Positions 30,819 through 38,575 of a stretch of DNA of 41,730 nucleotides are shown here, piece after piece; positions within the stretch are counted from its first letter, which is position 1, and every line of letters starts with the position of its first letter. The position numbers and the translations under genes are program-made. A model generated the notes under the pieces. It was given only the letters and a program-made list of their open reading frames with translations, was not told where the DNA came from and did no database searches. Source of the stretch: a virus; IMG/VR virus record IMGVR_UViG_3300038701_003555, positions 1-41,730 of that record; one strand, 5' to 3'.

Positions 30819-31037
30819 ATGCCACTTGAAGTAACCCATGATACGGCCACAGGGGCCTTTAAATACCAACTTTCGCAGCGTGTAAAACTTACAGAGTCAG
30901 CTGAGGAGGGCAAGATTCTTGCCCGCGCTGAATATCATAAAAGCTATGGCGATCCGCAGTATTATGTTCGCTACAAGGCGGCAGATGGCCGGCAAGTGCA
31001 AGATTGGTGGGCGGAAGACGCGATAGAGGCAGCTTAG
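30819..31037 (+). CDS. Small early protein
   Basis: AAAAGGAG (30805-30812) lies ahead of the ATG. The 72-residue protein is a compact beta-type domain: SQRVKLTESAEEGKILARAEYHKSYGDPQYYVRYKAADGRQVQDWWAEDAIEA. The pattern (a VRYKAADG...WW..DAI ending) recurs in small phage proteins of unknown role. No enzyme motif is present. Confidence 0.65.
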   Translation: MPLEVTHDTATGAFKYQLSQRVKLTESAEEGKILARAEYHKSYGDPQYYVRYKAADGRQVQDWWAEDAIEAA

Positions 31038-31256
31038 CCAGACAAGCGAAATAGGAATTTTTCCCCTCTCCGGTGTCAGCTTGGAAGAGGGAATGTTGGC
31101 GGTAGAAACCTCAACCGGAGAGAGCCGCCAGCCTGCCACGGCAGATTTTAGGCGTGAACGTCCATACGTCTACGAGCCCGTGGGCAAAGCGGCAGATGCT
31201 GTTCTGCTTAAGACGTGACAGCCCGGAGAGACGGGTAACTATTTTGGGAGGGAATT
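31038..31256. other. Structured 219-bp gap
   Basis: No gene is seen. A 9-bp inverted repeat CTCTCCGGT (31066-31074) / ACCGGAGAG (31114-31122) encloses 39 bases, and smaller hairpins follow. A GGGAGGG site at 31247-31253 serves the next gene. It may be a leader or a non-coding RNA. Confidence 0.35.
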
Positions 31257-31538
31257 ATGACAGTCGGCAATGTTCCGGCCGATCAGCTGCGCTCAATTAT
31301 TGAGCGGATCGAACGGCTAAGGGAGGAAAAAGCGGCGATTTCGGAGGATGAGAAGATGGTCTTCTCCGAAGCCAAGGGTGCGGGCTTCGACGTGAAGACG
31401 CTGCGCCACATTCTGAAATTACGGCAGATCAGCACCGATGAGCGCTACGAGCAGGAGGCGCTGCTTGATACTTATCTGCGCGCGCTGGATATGCAGCCGA
31501 GTTTTGATTTTGATGAACAAACGGAGGCAGCGGCATGA
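31257..31538 (+). CDS. GapR-like nucleoid protein (DUF2312)
   Basis: This 93-residue protein matches the DUF2312/GapR family: ADQLRSIIERIERLREEKAAI, then EAKGAGFDVKTLRHILKLRQ, then EQEALLDTYLRALDM. In Caulobacter, GapR is a nucleoid-associated protein binding AT-rich or overtwisted DNA ahead of replication. The family is nearly confined to alphaproteobacteria and their elements, which points to the host. It may help phage DNA replication or compete with host GapR. Confidence 0.88.
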   Translation: MTVGNVPADQLRSIIERIERLREEKAAISEDEKMVFSEAKGAGFDVKTLRHILKLRQISTDERYEQEALLDTYLRALDMQPSFDFDEQTEAAA

Positions 31539-31891
31539 AGCGGGAATTGCGAGTTGCTTCCGGGCGGGTGCATCGGTTTATTCTGGTCGAGCAGATGCAT
31601 CGTAATCGAAACCTGACCGGTGACAAGCGGCTGGAGAAGGTGCAGGAATGCCGGGATGCGCAGGCGACACTGGGTGAGGTGATGGCCTTCGGCTATGGCT
31701 GCGAGAAGCATTTTGGTAATCTGAAATCTTTTATTCATGAAGAGCTGAAAATGCGCCGTGCGCGCCTTTCACTCGGCATAAACCTGAAATATTGGCTGGC
31801 ACGCGAGCGCGAAGCCGAACGCGCGCTGCAGGCCGTGGAAACCCTGCGAACGCACTGGAACAGCCTGCATCAGGGCGGAGGTGAGGCATGA
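31535..31891 (+). CDS. Hypothetical early protein
   Basis: This 118-residue, basic and helical protein overlaps its neighbours by 4 bases at both ends (ATGA type). The segments RVHRFILVEQMHRNRNLTGDKRLEKVQECRDA and LGEVMAFGYGCEKHFGNLKSFIHEELKMRRA show no known motif. It is part of the early operon with the GapR-like gene. Confidence 0.6.
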   Translation: MKRELRVASGRVHRFILVEQMHRNRNLTGDKRLEKVQECRDAQATLGEVMAFGYGCEKHFGNLKSFIHEELKMRRARLSLGINLKYWLAREREAERALQAVETLRTHWNSLHQGGGEA

Positions 31892-32796
31892 GCAGGGCGT
31901 TGGAGCTGGCGCGGGAGCAGGTGGCGGTGCATAGGCAGCAGCTGCATGAGGCGATGATGCGGGTGGCCTGGCTGGAGATGCAGGAGGAGTTGCAGGAAGA
32001 CCCTACGGCGCTGCCGCCGGGGCTGGAAATTGTGCAGGAGGATGTTTTTTATGATTCGCCCTCGCAGCCGCCGGTGCGGGCTACTGAGGCGCATGCTTTT
32101 ACCGGGGAAAGTGACGCGATGGCGGCTGTGGCGCAGGAGAATAAGCGCGCTGCCACGACGGAATTGCCGGATATGCCAGAATCGACGGCCGAGCCTGAGC
32201 CTGAGCCGGTGCCTGAACCGGCTGCGAGAAAAAGTCGCTCCGGACTGACGGAAGAGAAGGTGCGGGCGGCGCATGCGGCCTGCGACACACAGGCGGCCAT
32301 CGCGCGGGAGCTGGGCGTGTGCGACGCCACCGCAAAATACTGGCTGGATAAGCTGGGGCTGGTGCCGCGTAAGCGGGGGCGCAAAGCCGGTGCGGTCGCG
32401 GCGGTGACGGCTGTGACGGCAGAGCCGGCCGCGCAGAAAAAAGCGCAGGATAAACCTGAGCTGGTGAAGAGCTTTCAGGATGAGGTGGCGGAGCTGGTGG
32501 CGCAGGGAATGGACGACCCTGCCATTGCCGACCGATTGGGCTTTAGCACCCGGCAGGTGCGCAAATGGCGGCTGGCGGCGCAGGAAGAAGATATTAAAGC
32601 GCTGTCACAGGAGAAAAAACCGCAAGAATCCGGCCATGCGGCGTGGATGCGTAACCGGAAGCGCCAGGCGAATGAGGCGCAGCTGCAGGAATTTACCGAG
32701 GAAGTGGTGGAGGAAGATGGCGTGAAAATTACCCGCCTGAAGCCCGGTTATGCCTTCGGCACCACCCCGGCGAAAAATGTTGGATTCAAAAATTAA
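31888..32796 (+). CDS. Two-HTH putative DNA-binding protein
   Basis: This 302-residue protein has an N-terminal helical part (about 1-45), a Glu/Pro linker (AEPEPEPVPEPAARKS, about 100-115), and two HTH-like segments: EKVRAAHAACDTQAAIARELGVCDATAKYWLDKLGL (about 123-158) and VAELVAQGMDDPAIADRLGFSTRQVRKWRLAAQ (about 199-231). Both match homeodomain-like recognition sequences found in transposase or resolvase families. It lies ahead of the ParB-like gene. It may be a regulator or a partition/replication protein. Confidence 0.65.
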   Translation: MSRALELAREQVAVHRQQLHEAMMRVAWLEMQEELQEDPTALPPGLEIVQEDVFYDSPSQPPVRATEAHAFTGESDAMAAVAQENKRAATTELPDMPESTAEPEPEPVPEPAARKSRSGLTEEKVRAAHAACDTQAAIARELGVCDATAKYWLDKLGLVPRKRGRKAGAVAAVTAVTAEPAAQKKAQDKPELVKSFQDEVAELVAQGMDDPAIADRLGFSTRQVRKWRLAAQEEDIKALSQEKKPQESGHAAWMRNRKRQANEAQLQEFTEEVVEEDGVKITRLKPGYAFGTTPAKNVGFKN

Positions 32797-32808
32797 AGGA
32801 GAATTCTG

Positions 32809-34689
32809 ATGAAATATATTGAAATTGACATCGATGAGCTGCGGCCGGATCCCGAGAATGTGCGTAAGACCGGCGATGTGGCGTTGGGCGAGCTGAAGGC
32901 GAGCCTTCTGGCGCATGGGCTGCTGCAGAATCTGGTGGTGAAGGAGGTAGAGGGCAAGCCGGTGGTGATTGCCGGTAACCGCCGCCTGCTGGCGCTGCAG
33001 GCCTTGCGCGAGGAGGGCAAGCTGCCCGATGCGCTGCGCTGCCTGCCATGTCAGCTGGTGGAGCCCGGCATGGCGGTGGAAACGGCGCTGGCGGAAAATA
33101 CCCAGCGGGTGGCCATGCACCCGGCCGACGAGTTTGAGGCGTTCCACCGCCTTTCGCAGCAGGGGCGGTCGGCGGAGGAAATTGCCCGGCGCTTTGGCTG
33201 CAGTGAGAAAAAGGTGTTGCAGCGGCTGAAGCTGGCGCGGGTGCATCCGGAATTGCTGCAGGCCTACCGCGATGAGGAAATAACATTGGCGGTGCTGGAG
33301 GCCTTCACCATTACCGATGATACGGACCGCCAGCTGCAGGTCTGGAAGGCGATGGATGGCTGGCAGCGTACCCGTGTTTACTCCGTCCGGAAGGCTCTTT
33401 CGGAGCAGATGGTGGAGGCGCATGATAAGCGGGTAAAATTTATTACTCTGGCGGCCTATGAGACGGCCGGCGGGACGCTGCGGCAGGATCTGTTTGGTGA
33501 GGATGTGTGGCTGGAGGATGCCGCATTGCTGCAGAAGCTGGTGGCGCAGAAGCTGGAGGCAGAGAAAGAACGCCTGCTGCGGCAGGGCTGGGGCTGGGTA
33601 GAAGCGGATATTGACCGCATGCCGTGGGAGGATTTTTTCGAGCTTGGCCGTTTGCACCCGGAAGAAACCCAGGAAACGGCACGCATCGACATTCGGCTGA
33701 AAGCGCTGGAAGAGGAAGAAGAGGAAAATGACGCCGCCTGGGACGCGGCTTGCGATAAAGACGATGAGGCGGCGCAGGAAAAGGTGCGCGAGGCCTTTAA
33801 GGATATTGAGCGGCGGCGGGATGGGCTGCTGGCAGAACGCGACCGCAGTGTGTTTTTTGACCCGGATAAAAAGAAGCAGGCGGGTTGCCATATTTTTATC
33901 GGGCCTACCGGCAAGCTGGAGTGCGAGCAAGGGCTGTTGCTGCCGCAGGATACACCGGATACCGCCCGGCCGGATGAAACCACCGAGGCAGCGCCCGGCG
34001 GCTATTCTGACGCCTTGCGGGACTCGTTGGCGCAGCAGCGGCTGGCGGTGATGCAGCTTGCCCTCGCCCAGGATTATCAGGTGGCGGCGGATTTGATGGG
34101 CTTTACCTTGTTTCGCAAGGCGCTGGCTTCGCTTCTCGACTGGCGATTGCCGGATATTGAGCCCGGTAAGCATTTTAGTCGGGTGGAAACGACGGCGGCG
34201 GCCAGCTTTCAAAAGCTGGTTGAGGGGGTGAGTGCCCCGGACTGGTTTGACGAGGATGACGCGCCGGTGGTGCAGTTTCAGAAATATCGGAATTTGGGCT
34301 CGGCTGAGAAGGCGAAGCTGCTGGCCTGCTGCGTGGCCATGACGCTGCGGCCGGCGCTGTGCAATGGTGACAGCGCGGTGGAATGGGCATTTTTGGTAAC
34401 GGGCGAGAAAATTTATGATTACTGGCGGCCGACGGCAGAGAATTTTCTGAAAAAACTGAATAGGGCGCAGCTGCTGGAGCTGGGCGAAGAGCTGCTGGGC
34501 GATGACTGGCTGAGCGACCACCGGGCAGACAAAAAGGGCGAGCTGGTGAAGGGGCTGGAAGAAGTGTTTGCCAGCCCGGATGAAGCCGCCAGCGACGCGG
34601 TGACGGCAGAGCGCATTCGCCACTGGTTGCCGGAGGGTATGGGGTTCGCCGAAGTGCAGGCCCTGCAGGAAAATCGGGAGGCGGCATGA
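32809..34689 (+). CDS. ParB-like protein, long
   Basis: AAAGGAG (32796-32802) precedes ATG 32809. The N-terminal 190 residues match ParB/Srx proteins: RPDPENVRKTGD, LKASLLAHGLLQNLVVKEVEGKPVVIAGNRRLLALQAL, ETALAENTQRVAMHPADEFEAFHRL and an HTH (EEIARRFGCSEKKVLQRLKLARVHPEL). The remaining 430 residues are acidic and helical. No ParA gene is nearby, so partition is doubtful; these phage ParB-like proteins may act as nucleases or regulators. Confidence 0.8.
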   Translation: MKYIEIDIDELRPDPENVRKTGDVALGELKASLLAHGLLQNLVVKEVEGKPVVIAGNRRLLALQALREEGKLPDALRCLPCQLVEPGMAVETALAENTQRVAMHPADEFEAFHRLSQQGRSAEEIARRFGCSEKKVLQRLKLARVHPELLQAYRDEEITLAVLEAFTITDDTDRQLQVWKAMDGWQRTRVYSVRKALSEQMVEAHDKRVKFITLAAYETAGGTLRQDLFGEDVWLEDAALLQKLVAQKLEAEKERLLRQGWGWVEADIDRMPWEDFFELGRLHPEETQETARIDIRLKALEEEEEENDAAWDAACDKDDEAAQEKVREAFKDIERRRDGLLAERDRSVFFDPDKKKQAGCHIFIGPTGKLECEQGLLLPQDTPDTARPDETTEAAPGGYSDALRDSLAQQRLAVMQLALAQDYQVAADLMGFTLFRKALASLLDWRLPDIEPGKHFSRVETTAAASFQKLVEGVSAPDWFDEDDAPVVQFQKYRNLGSAEKAKLLACCVAMTLRPALCNGDSAVEWAFLVTGEKIYDYWRPTAENFLKKLNRAQLLELGEELLGDDWLSDHRADKKGELVKGLEEVFASPDEAASDAVTAERIRHWLPEGMGFAEVQALQENREAA

Positions 34690-35045
34690 CCGTAGACATC
34701 CTCGCCACTGCTTGGCTTGTGCACGGCATCGCCCATGCGCAGTTGGAATATTGCGAGAATCTGGCCAAGGCCGCGTCACTGCCGGAAGTGACAGAGGCGC
34801 GGGGGTGCGGTGACTGTGACGACCTCGCTTTGTGGCGTTATGAGCGGATGGTGCTGGAAGGCGTGCCGCCGGAGAATATGCAGATCAGCGTGATTAACGG
34901 CACCCATGCCGCGCTGGACGTCTGCGACTGGCGGCAATGCTACCGGCTGGAGCATGGCGCGCCGGTGGTGTGGATAGACGAGCTGCCCACCATTTTTTTG
35001 AACCCGGCCGACAGGCACATTTACCAAAAGGAGATTGAACCGTGA
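34686..35045 (+). CDS. Transglutaminase-like Cys protein (BTLCP-like)
   Basis: This 119-residue protein overlaps the ParB-like gene (ATGA). It carries GCGDCDDLALWRYERM around residues 40-55, matching the GDC-D/E-x-A motif of bacterial transglutaminase-like cysteine proteinases, and GTHAALDV with a His, then WIDEL for the Asp. It is shorter than typical members. The substrate is unknown. It is followed by an exported protein and a small lipoprotein. Confidence 0.65.
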   Translation: MTVDILATAWLVHGIAHAQLEYCENLAKAASLPEVTEARGCGDCDDLALWRYERMVLEGVPPENMQISVINGTHAALDVCDWRQCYRLEHGAPVVWIDELPTIFLNPADRHIYQKEIEP

Positions 35046-35383
35046 AAGCCATCACCACCGCAATAATGCTATCGCTGGCGGCATTTGATGCTGCCGCGCA
35101 GGAGAGTGTGGAAAACCTCATCTGGCCGGAAAGCTATACTGAGCAGGCGGAGCGCAAACGGCAGGAGAAGCAGCGTAATCTGCGGGAGTTTAAGGCCCGG
35201 CAGAAAGAGCGCCAGGAGCCGCGTGCCCGGCGCGCGCCGGAGAAAAAGCCGCCCGCCGCCAGCCTGAATTACCGCAGCGCGCCGACCAGCAGCAACCGGG
35301 TGAAAAGTAACCGCGTAACAAACCGCGTCAGCCCGAACCGGGTAAGCAATCGCGTGAGCGGAGGGGGGCGTAATGTTCGTTGA
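35042..35383 (+). CDS. Small exported basic protein
   Basis: Start GTG 35042 overlaps the previous stop (GTGA). MKAITTAIMLSLAAFDAAAQ is a signal peptide. The mature part is very basic and repeats NRV units (SNRVKSNRVTNRVSPNRVSN near the C-terminus). No domain is known. It may bind peptidoglycan or the outer surface. Confidence 0.6.
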   Translation: MKAITTAIMLSLAAFDAAAQESVENLIWPESYTEQAERKRQEKQRNLREFKARQKERQEPRARRAPEKKPPAASLNYRSAPTSSNRVKSNRVTNRVSPNRVSNRVSGGGRNVR

Positions 35384-35522
35384 GCCGTGGAGATTTTGGA
35401 TAGGTTGGGCGGTGCTGGGCTCGGTGATGGTGGGGAGCCTGGGAGCCTGCACTGCCCAGCCGGCCGGCAAGGTGGGCAGTTGGTGGTTTAACCAGAAGTG
35501 GGAGACGCGGTCCGATGATTAG
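35373..35522 (+). CDS. Small lipoprotein-like protein
   Basis: ATG 35373 to TAG 35520-35522 gives 49 residues, too short for many gene calls. A hydrophobic N-terminal stretch (FWIGWAVLGSVMVGSLGAC) ends in a lipobox-like LGAC followed by a polar tail ending WETRSDD. GGAGGGGGG lies ahead. It overlaps both neighbours (end of the exported protein, start of 35515). Lipid-modified phage proteins are often superinfection-exclusion factors, but this is only an inference. Confidence 0.5.
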   Translation: MFVEPWRFWIGWAVLGSVMVGSLGACTAQPAGKVGSWWFNQKWETRSDD

Positions 35523-35916
35523 GCAGGTGAAGTGCGCGCCGGGGCATTGGAGGAAGTTGCGGCTGCGGGTGCCGGAGGGGCGGCTTAAGGCGATGCAAGT
35601 GCGGGACCGGGTGGAATATGGCCATTTGCTGCGCTTTGATAAATATCGGCGCGAATATAAGGGGCTGTGGCTGTTTTGCCCCGGCCGGGAGGTGGTGATT
35701 AGCAGCTATGCGCATTTGCCGGAGTGGAAAGGCGTGCTGGTGGAATGTGAACAGACGTTGTTTTTTCTGCTGCCGGAGGCGGTGAAAAGCCAGCTGATTA
35801 ACGATGAGTGCCCCGGCGACCGGGCGGGTATGAGCATGCGTTTTAAGGCCGTGCGCCATACCGAGCTGGATGCCTGGAATGCGGAGCAAAGGAGCAGGTA
35901 TGGTCGAAGTGATTGA
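35515..35916 (+). CDS. Hypothetical early protein
   Basis: This 133-residue basic protein overlaps the small lipoprotein and the following gene. It reads EYGHLLRFDKYRREYKGLWLFCPGREVVISSYAHLPEWKGVLVECEQTLFFLLPEAV, beta-rich with conserved-looking aromatic residues. No family is recognised. Confidence 0.55.
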   Translation: MIRQVKCAPGHWRKLRLRVPEGRLKAMQVRDRVEYGHLLRFDKYRREYKGLWLFCPGREVVISSYAHLPEWKGVLVECEQTLFFLLPEAVKSQLINDECPGDRAGMSMRFKAVRHTELDAWNAEQRSRYGRSD

Positions 35917-36229
35917 TTTTGGAAGCGCCACCGGGGTTGTGAAAAAATGCCGGCATTTGAAAGTGCTGGTGAGTGAGCGTAAATGCGCAGCGGAATGCCT
36001 GAATTGTCGGGCTGTGTTGAACCCGGCGACGCTGGTGCTGGATTATAGCAGCCGGTTGGCGGAAAGCGTGCGTGAGGTGACAAGGCTGCAGGCAGAAAAC
36101 AGGGCGCGGGAGCAGACGATCATCCAGCAGGGGGTGGCGCTGGATGAGATTGCCGAAATGCTCCGCCAGACGCGGCGCGACTGCGAGGTATTTCTGGCAG
36201 AGGTGAGCCGGTTTTTGGAGGGGGAGTGA
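35900..36229 (+). CDS. Small protein with Cys cluster and coiled coil
   Basis: ATG 35900 has AAAGGAG at 35888-35894. The frame is open from 35870, but that lacks a ribosome site. The 109-residue protein starts VIDFGSATGVVKKCRHLKVLVSERKCAAECLNCRAVLNP, with Cys spacing C-x3-C-x2-C like a small zinc site, then a coiled coil (SSRLAESVREVTRLQAENRAREQTI...EMLRQTRRDCEVF). It ends 12 bases from the convergent stop of the next gene. Confidence 0.55.
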   Translation: MVEVIDFGSATGVVKKCRHLKVLVSERKCAAECLNCRAVLNPATLVLDYSSRLAESVREVTRLQAENRAREQTIIQQGVALDEIAEMLRQTRRDCEVFLAEVSRFLEGE

Positions 36230-36240
36230 TGGTGGTTGCA

Positions 36241-36798
36241 TCAGGCAATAAGCGTTTGCAGCCATGCGTGACCGTCCGTGAAGGTGCGGCGCTGGTTTTG
36301 GCTATATACTTTTTGCATTTTATCGAGATAGAAGCTGAAGCGGCGGTCGGTATCAAAGGGGCTGGCGACGAGATAGACGGCTGCTTCATCTTCCGTACCG
36401 GTGATGAAAATCGTATCGCATTCGTGCCGTTTGGTTTCGCCTTTTTGGTTGGTATAGTTGAAGCGCAGCGTTTCACGCGGCTCAAGCAGGATGAATTCCA
36501 GCCCGTCATCTATATGGTCATTTCGGGTTTTGCGCCAGCGGCCGTTTTTGGTTTTGCGTTTGCCGAAGCTATCGCGCTGGGTTTTTGGGGGGTCAGAAAA
36601 CTGAGTCGGCGGCGCTGTTGGGTGCGGCTGGGGCGGTTCGGCATTCTCATTTCCAAGGAGGATATGGTACTTGGAGTCAATGGGGGGTGTGCCCGGCGGG
36701 TAGTTTTGATGCGGCTTTTGGCGGTCATTCGCGCTGAAGATGCACCAGAGCACAAATCCAAACGCAAGACTGCAACCAATGAGCAACAGTGTTTCCAT
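36241..36798 (-). CDS. Membrane-anchored WYL-like protein
   Basis: This 185-residue minus-strand protein starts with a transmembrane helix (LLLIGCSLAFGFVLWCIFSA) then a Pro-rich linker (about 30-75). The C-terminal part (about 90-180) reads ILLEPRETLRFNYTNQKGETKRHECDTIFI, YLVASPFDTDRRFSFYLDKM, like WYL domains, where a YxxxxGExxxR pattern and a final R-x-F-x-L-D-K/R are typical. WYL domains sense ligands and usually sit on HTH regulators; here it is on a membrane anchor. The match is partial. Confidence 0.5.
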   Translation of the reverse strand: METLLLIGCSLAFGFVLWCIFSANDRQKPHQNYPPGTPPIDSKYHILLGNENAEPPQPHPTAPPTQFSDPPKTQRDSFGKRKTKNGRWRKTRNDHIDDGLEFILLEPRETLRFNYTNQKGETKRHECDTIFITGTEDEAAVYLVASPFDTDRRFSFYLDKMQKVYSQNQRRTFTDGHAWLQTLIA

Positions 36799-37042
36799 GA
36801 TTTATTCTCCCTTGCCGCAACGTTATTGCACAAAGGTGAAAAAATCGTTACCGTCGGTATTGGGTCTCTCAAACCCATTACAGACGGTTTCACACGCGCC
36901 GCTATGCGTGATTTTTTATGCCCGCATGGTCGGGTGTCGGGTAGCGGCAACGCCCCGGAGCTTTTCTGTAAGAGCTTGAGAGCACCCGGCCGCCAGCAAA
37001 TACTGGCGGTTATTATCAACTCAAAACTTACAGGAGGCCATC
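36799..37042. promoter_or_regulatory. Divergent control region with hairpins before bro
   Basis: The region lies between the start of the WYL-like gene on the minus strand and the plus-strand bro gene, so both promoters should be here. A perfect hairpin CCGCCAG-CAAATA-CTGGCGG (36990-37009) lies 33 bases before the ATG. CAGGAGG (37031-37037) is the ribosome site. A plus-strand frame is open through it but lies in another frame than bro and is not convincing. Confidence 0.5.
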
Positions 37043-37735
37043 ATGGCACAATTACTTACATTTCAAGATACGCAGTTACAGATTATCGAGCATTCCGATC
37101 AGGTCTGGCTCACCAGCTCCGACATTGGGGCCGCGCTGGGCTATCGCGACAGGCAACGGGTGAACAGCCTTTTCACCGCTCACAAAGACGAATTCAGTGC
37201 CGAAACGACCTGTGTCACGATTATCGTGACACATGGAAAAGTAAGGAAGGCGCGCCTTTTCAACCGTCGCGGAGCGCATTTACTGGCTATGTTTGCCACT
37301 ACGGAGAGGGCAAAGGCGTTTCGCAAATGGGTGCTGGATGTGCTGGAGGAAAAGGCGGGCGCTATGAGCGATGCTCGCGCAGTGGCCAAAGCGGAAGTGA
37401 CCAGGCCGAACAATGGCGCGGCGCTGCCGGAGCAGGAGCGGATGCTGGAATTGCTGAAGGGGCATGTTGCGCAGAAGCTGGGCGACATGCCGGTGTGGGA
37501 CGGCACGGACTGGCAGTTTGCCGGAAAAGCCGACGCACTGCCGGCACCGACGGGGGTGGAGCCGTTCGACCGCGCGATGGCGCGGCTGGAGCTGGCGGAG
37601 ATGATACGCGCCCGGATGGAACGCTATGGCGACACCCAGTTGTGGCAGCAATTGTTGCAGGAGGCGCTGTCTCAGGCCGGGCAGGAACATTTGGCCGCGC
37701 GGGAGCTGGTGCAGCGCTATGTGCCTGTGGAGTAG
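37043..37735 (+). CDS. Bro-N antirepressor
   Basis: This 230-residue protein has an N-terminal Bro-N domain: DTQLQIIEHSDQVWLTSSDIGAALGYRDRQRVNSLF, RRGAHLLAMFATTERAKAFRKWVLDVLEE. Bro-N proteins act as antirepressors or regulators in phages. The C-terminal part (about 115-230) is helical with PEQERMLELLKGHV. CAGGAGG is 5 bases upstream. A hairpin follows the stop. Confidence 0.85.
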   Translation: MAQLLTFQDTQLQIIEHSDQVWLTSSDIGAALGYRDRQRVNSLFTAHKDEFSAETTCVTIIVTHGKVRKARLFNRRGAHLLAMFATTERAKAFRKWVLDVLEEKAGAMSDARAVAKAEVTRPNNGAALPEQERMLELLKGHVAQKLGDMPVWDGTDWQFAGKADALPAPTGVEPFDRAMARLELAEMIRARMERYGDTQLWQQLLQEALSQAGQEHLAARELVQRYVPVE

Positions 37736-37750
37736 GTTGTTTATTGCCCC

Positions 37751-37774
37751 GTAAAAATCCTGCTGGATTTTTAC
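37751..37774. terminator. Hairpin terminator after bro
   Basis: GTAAAAATCC (37751-37760) pairs perfectly with GGATTTTTAC (37765-37774) around TGCT. Runs of A and T on both sides make it able to end transcription from either strand, here between bro and the convergent antitoxin gene. Confidence 0.7.
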
Positions 37775-37795
37775 ATGGGCCTAACGCGCTGCGCG

Positions 37796-37820
37796 CGACT
37801 AAAGGGCTCGGCCTGCTGGC
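37796..37820 (+). repeat. Dispersed repeat, copy B
   Basis: This is the second copy of the 29895-29920 sequence, one G shorter. It lies in the 146-bp gap between bro and the antitoxin gene. Confidence 0.7.
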
Positions 37821-37881
37821 GTCGCTTCTTTTTCCGCTGATAGCGGTGCGGGGATGGCGGCAGCATTGCCGGCTGACCGCG

Positions 37882-38259
37882 TTAGTCCTCCAGCAGGTTT
37901 TCGATGCCGACTTGGAGGGCGGTGGCGAGTTTGCGCAGGGTGGCGGTGGAGCCGTTGCGGCTGCGGCGTTCGATATGGGCGATCAAGTCACGCGAGACGC
38001 CGGATTTTTCGGCCAGCTGGGCTTGGGTGTGGCCGCGATGGTCGCGCCAGGCGGCCAGCGGGTGGATGCCGTCATCCAGCATGCGTTTGACCAGCGCAAG
38101 GGGGATTCCGACCGCGTTGCTGCGCGCCATTTCGGCTTTGGCAGCATCGGCGGCGGCAATGTCGGCCAGCATTTCGGCATCTTCGGCCATTTGCTCATAG
38201 ATTTTAAGCGGTACGGCCACAAATTGCTGGCCGTTCTTTTCAAAGCGTTCGGGTTTCAT
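37882..38259 (-). CDS. Antitoxin with XRE HTH
   Basis: This 125-residue protein follows the toxin gene on the minus strand with a 4-base overlap. It has an N-terminal part (KPERFEKNGQQFVAVPLKIYEQMAEDAEMLADI) and a C-terminal XRE HTH (HTQAQLAEKSGVSRDLIAHIERRSRNGSTATLRKLATALQV). It would bind the toxin and repress the operon. Order toxin-first with an XRE antitoxin is the HigBA style. Confidence 0.85.
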   Translation of the reverse strand: MKPERFEKNGQQFVAVPLKIYEQMAEDAEMLADIAAADAAKAEMARSNAVGIPLALVKRMLDDGIHPLAAWRDHRGHTQAQLAEKSGVSRDLIAHIERRSRNGSTATLRKLATALQVGIENLLED

Positions 38260-38516
38260 TGGTATATGTCTCCTCTGGTTCCTATTTCGATGACGAGCAG
38301 CTGGAGCTTACCGTCATGCAGTTCATAGAGTATGCGGTAATCAGCCACGCGCAGGCGGTAGTAGGGCGACCCTGTGAGCGCCTTGACATTATTGTTAGGG
38401 GCGTAGGGGTCTTTTGCCAGCGCTTCCAGCTTTTGCAGAATTTGCTGGCGGCGTTTCGGTTGCAACTTACGCAGCGTTTTTTTCGCCTTTGGCGGGATGA
38501 TTACTTCGTAACTCAT
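38256..38516 (-). CDS. RelE/ParE-family toxin
   Basis: This protein of about 86 residues matches RelE-superfamily toxins: YEVIIPPKAKKTLRKLQPKRRQQILQKLEALAKDP, then YYRLRVADYRILYELHDGKLQLLVIEIGTRGDIY. These cut ribosome-bound mRNA or block gyrase. ATG 38516 is chosen because the GTG at 38540 lies inside the operator and promoter. A TA pair on a phage may stabilise lysogens or act against other phages. Confidence 0.88.
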   Translation of the reverse strand: MSYEVIIPPKAKKTLRKLQPKRRQQILQKLEALAKDPYAPNNNVKALTGSPYYRLRVADYRILYELHDGKLQLLVIEIGTRGDIYQ

Positions 38517-38522
38517 AGGATT

Positions 38523-38575
38523 ATTGTGACTCAAAGACACAAGGCAGTCAAGGGGAGATGTGACTCAGAGGCACA
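38523..38575 (-). promoter_or_regulatory. TA operon promoter with two operators
   Basis: On the minus strand TTGACT (38546-38551) and CACAAT (38523-38528) are 17 bases apart. Two similar palindromes overlap: TGTGACTCAAAGACACA (38525-38541) and TGTGACTCAGAGGCACA (38559-38575), 34 bp apart. They flank the -35 and cover the -10, fitting autorepression by the antitoxin. The first also supports a toxin start at 38516. Confidence 0.7.

Noticed and set aside
29585-30829. 414-residue open frame as one protein
   Set aside because: It runs across a confident HTH gene in another frame and through a complete tRNA; only pieces look protein-like.
32605-34779. 724-residue minus-strand open frame
   Set aside because: It mirrors the ParB-like gene, which has clear family motifs on the plus strand.
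36226-38328. 700-residue open frame on the plus strand
   Set aside because: It covers the opposite-strand WYL-like and antitoxin genes and the bro gene in another frame; its composition looks like a shadow.
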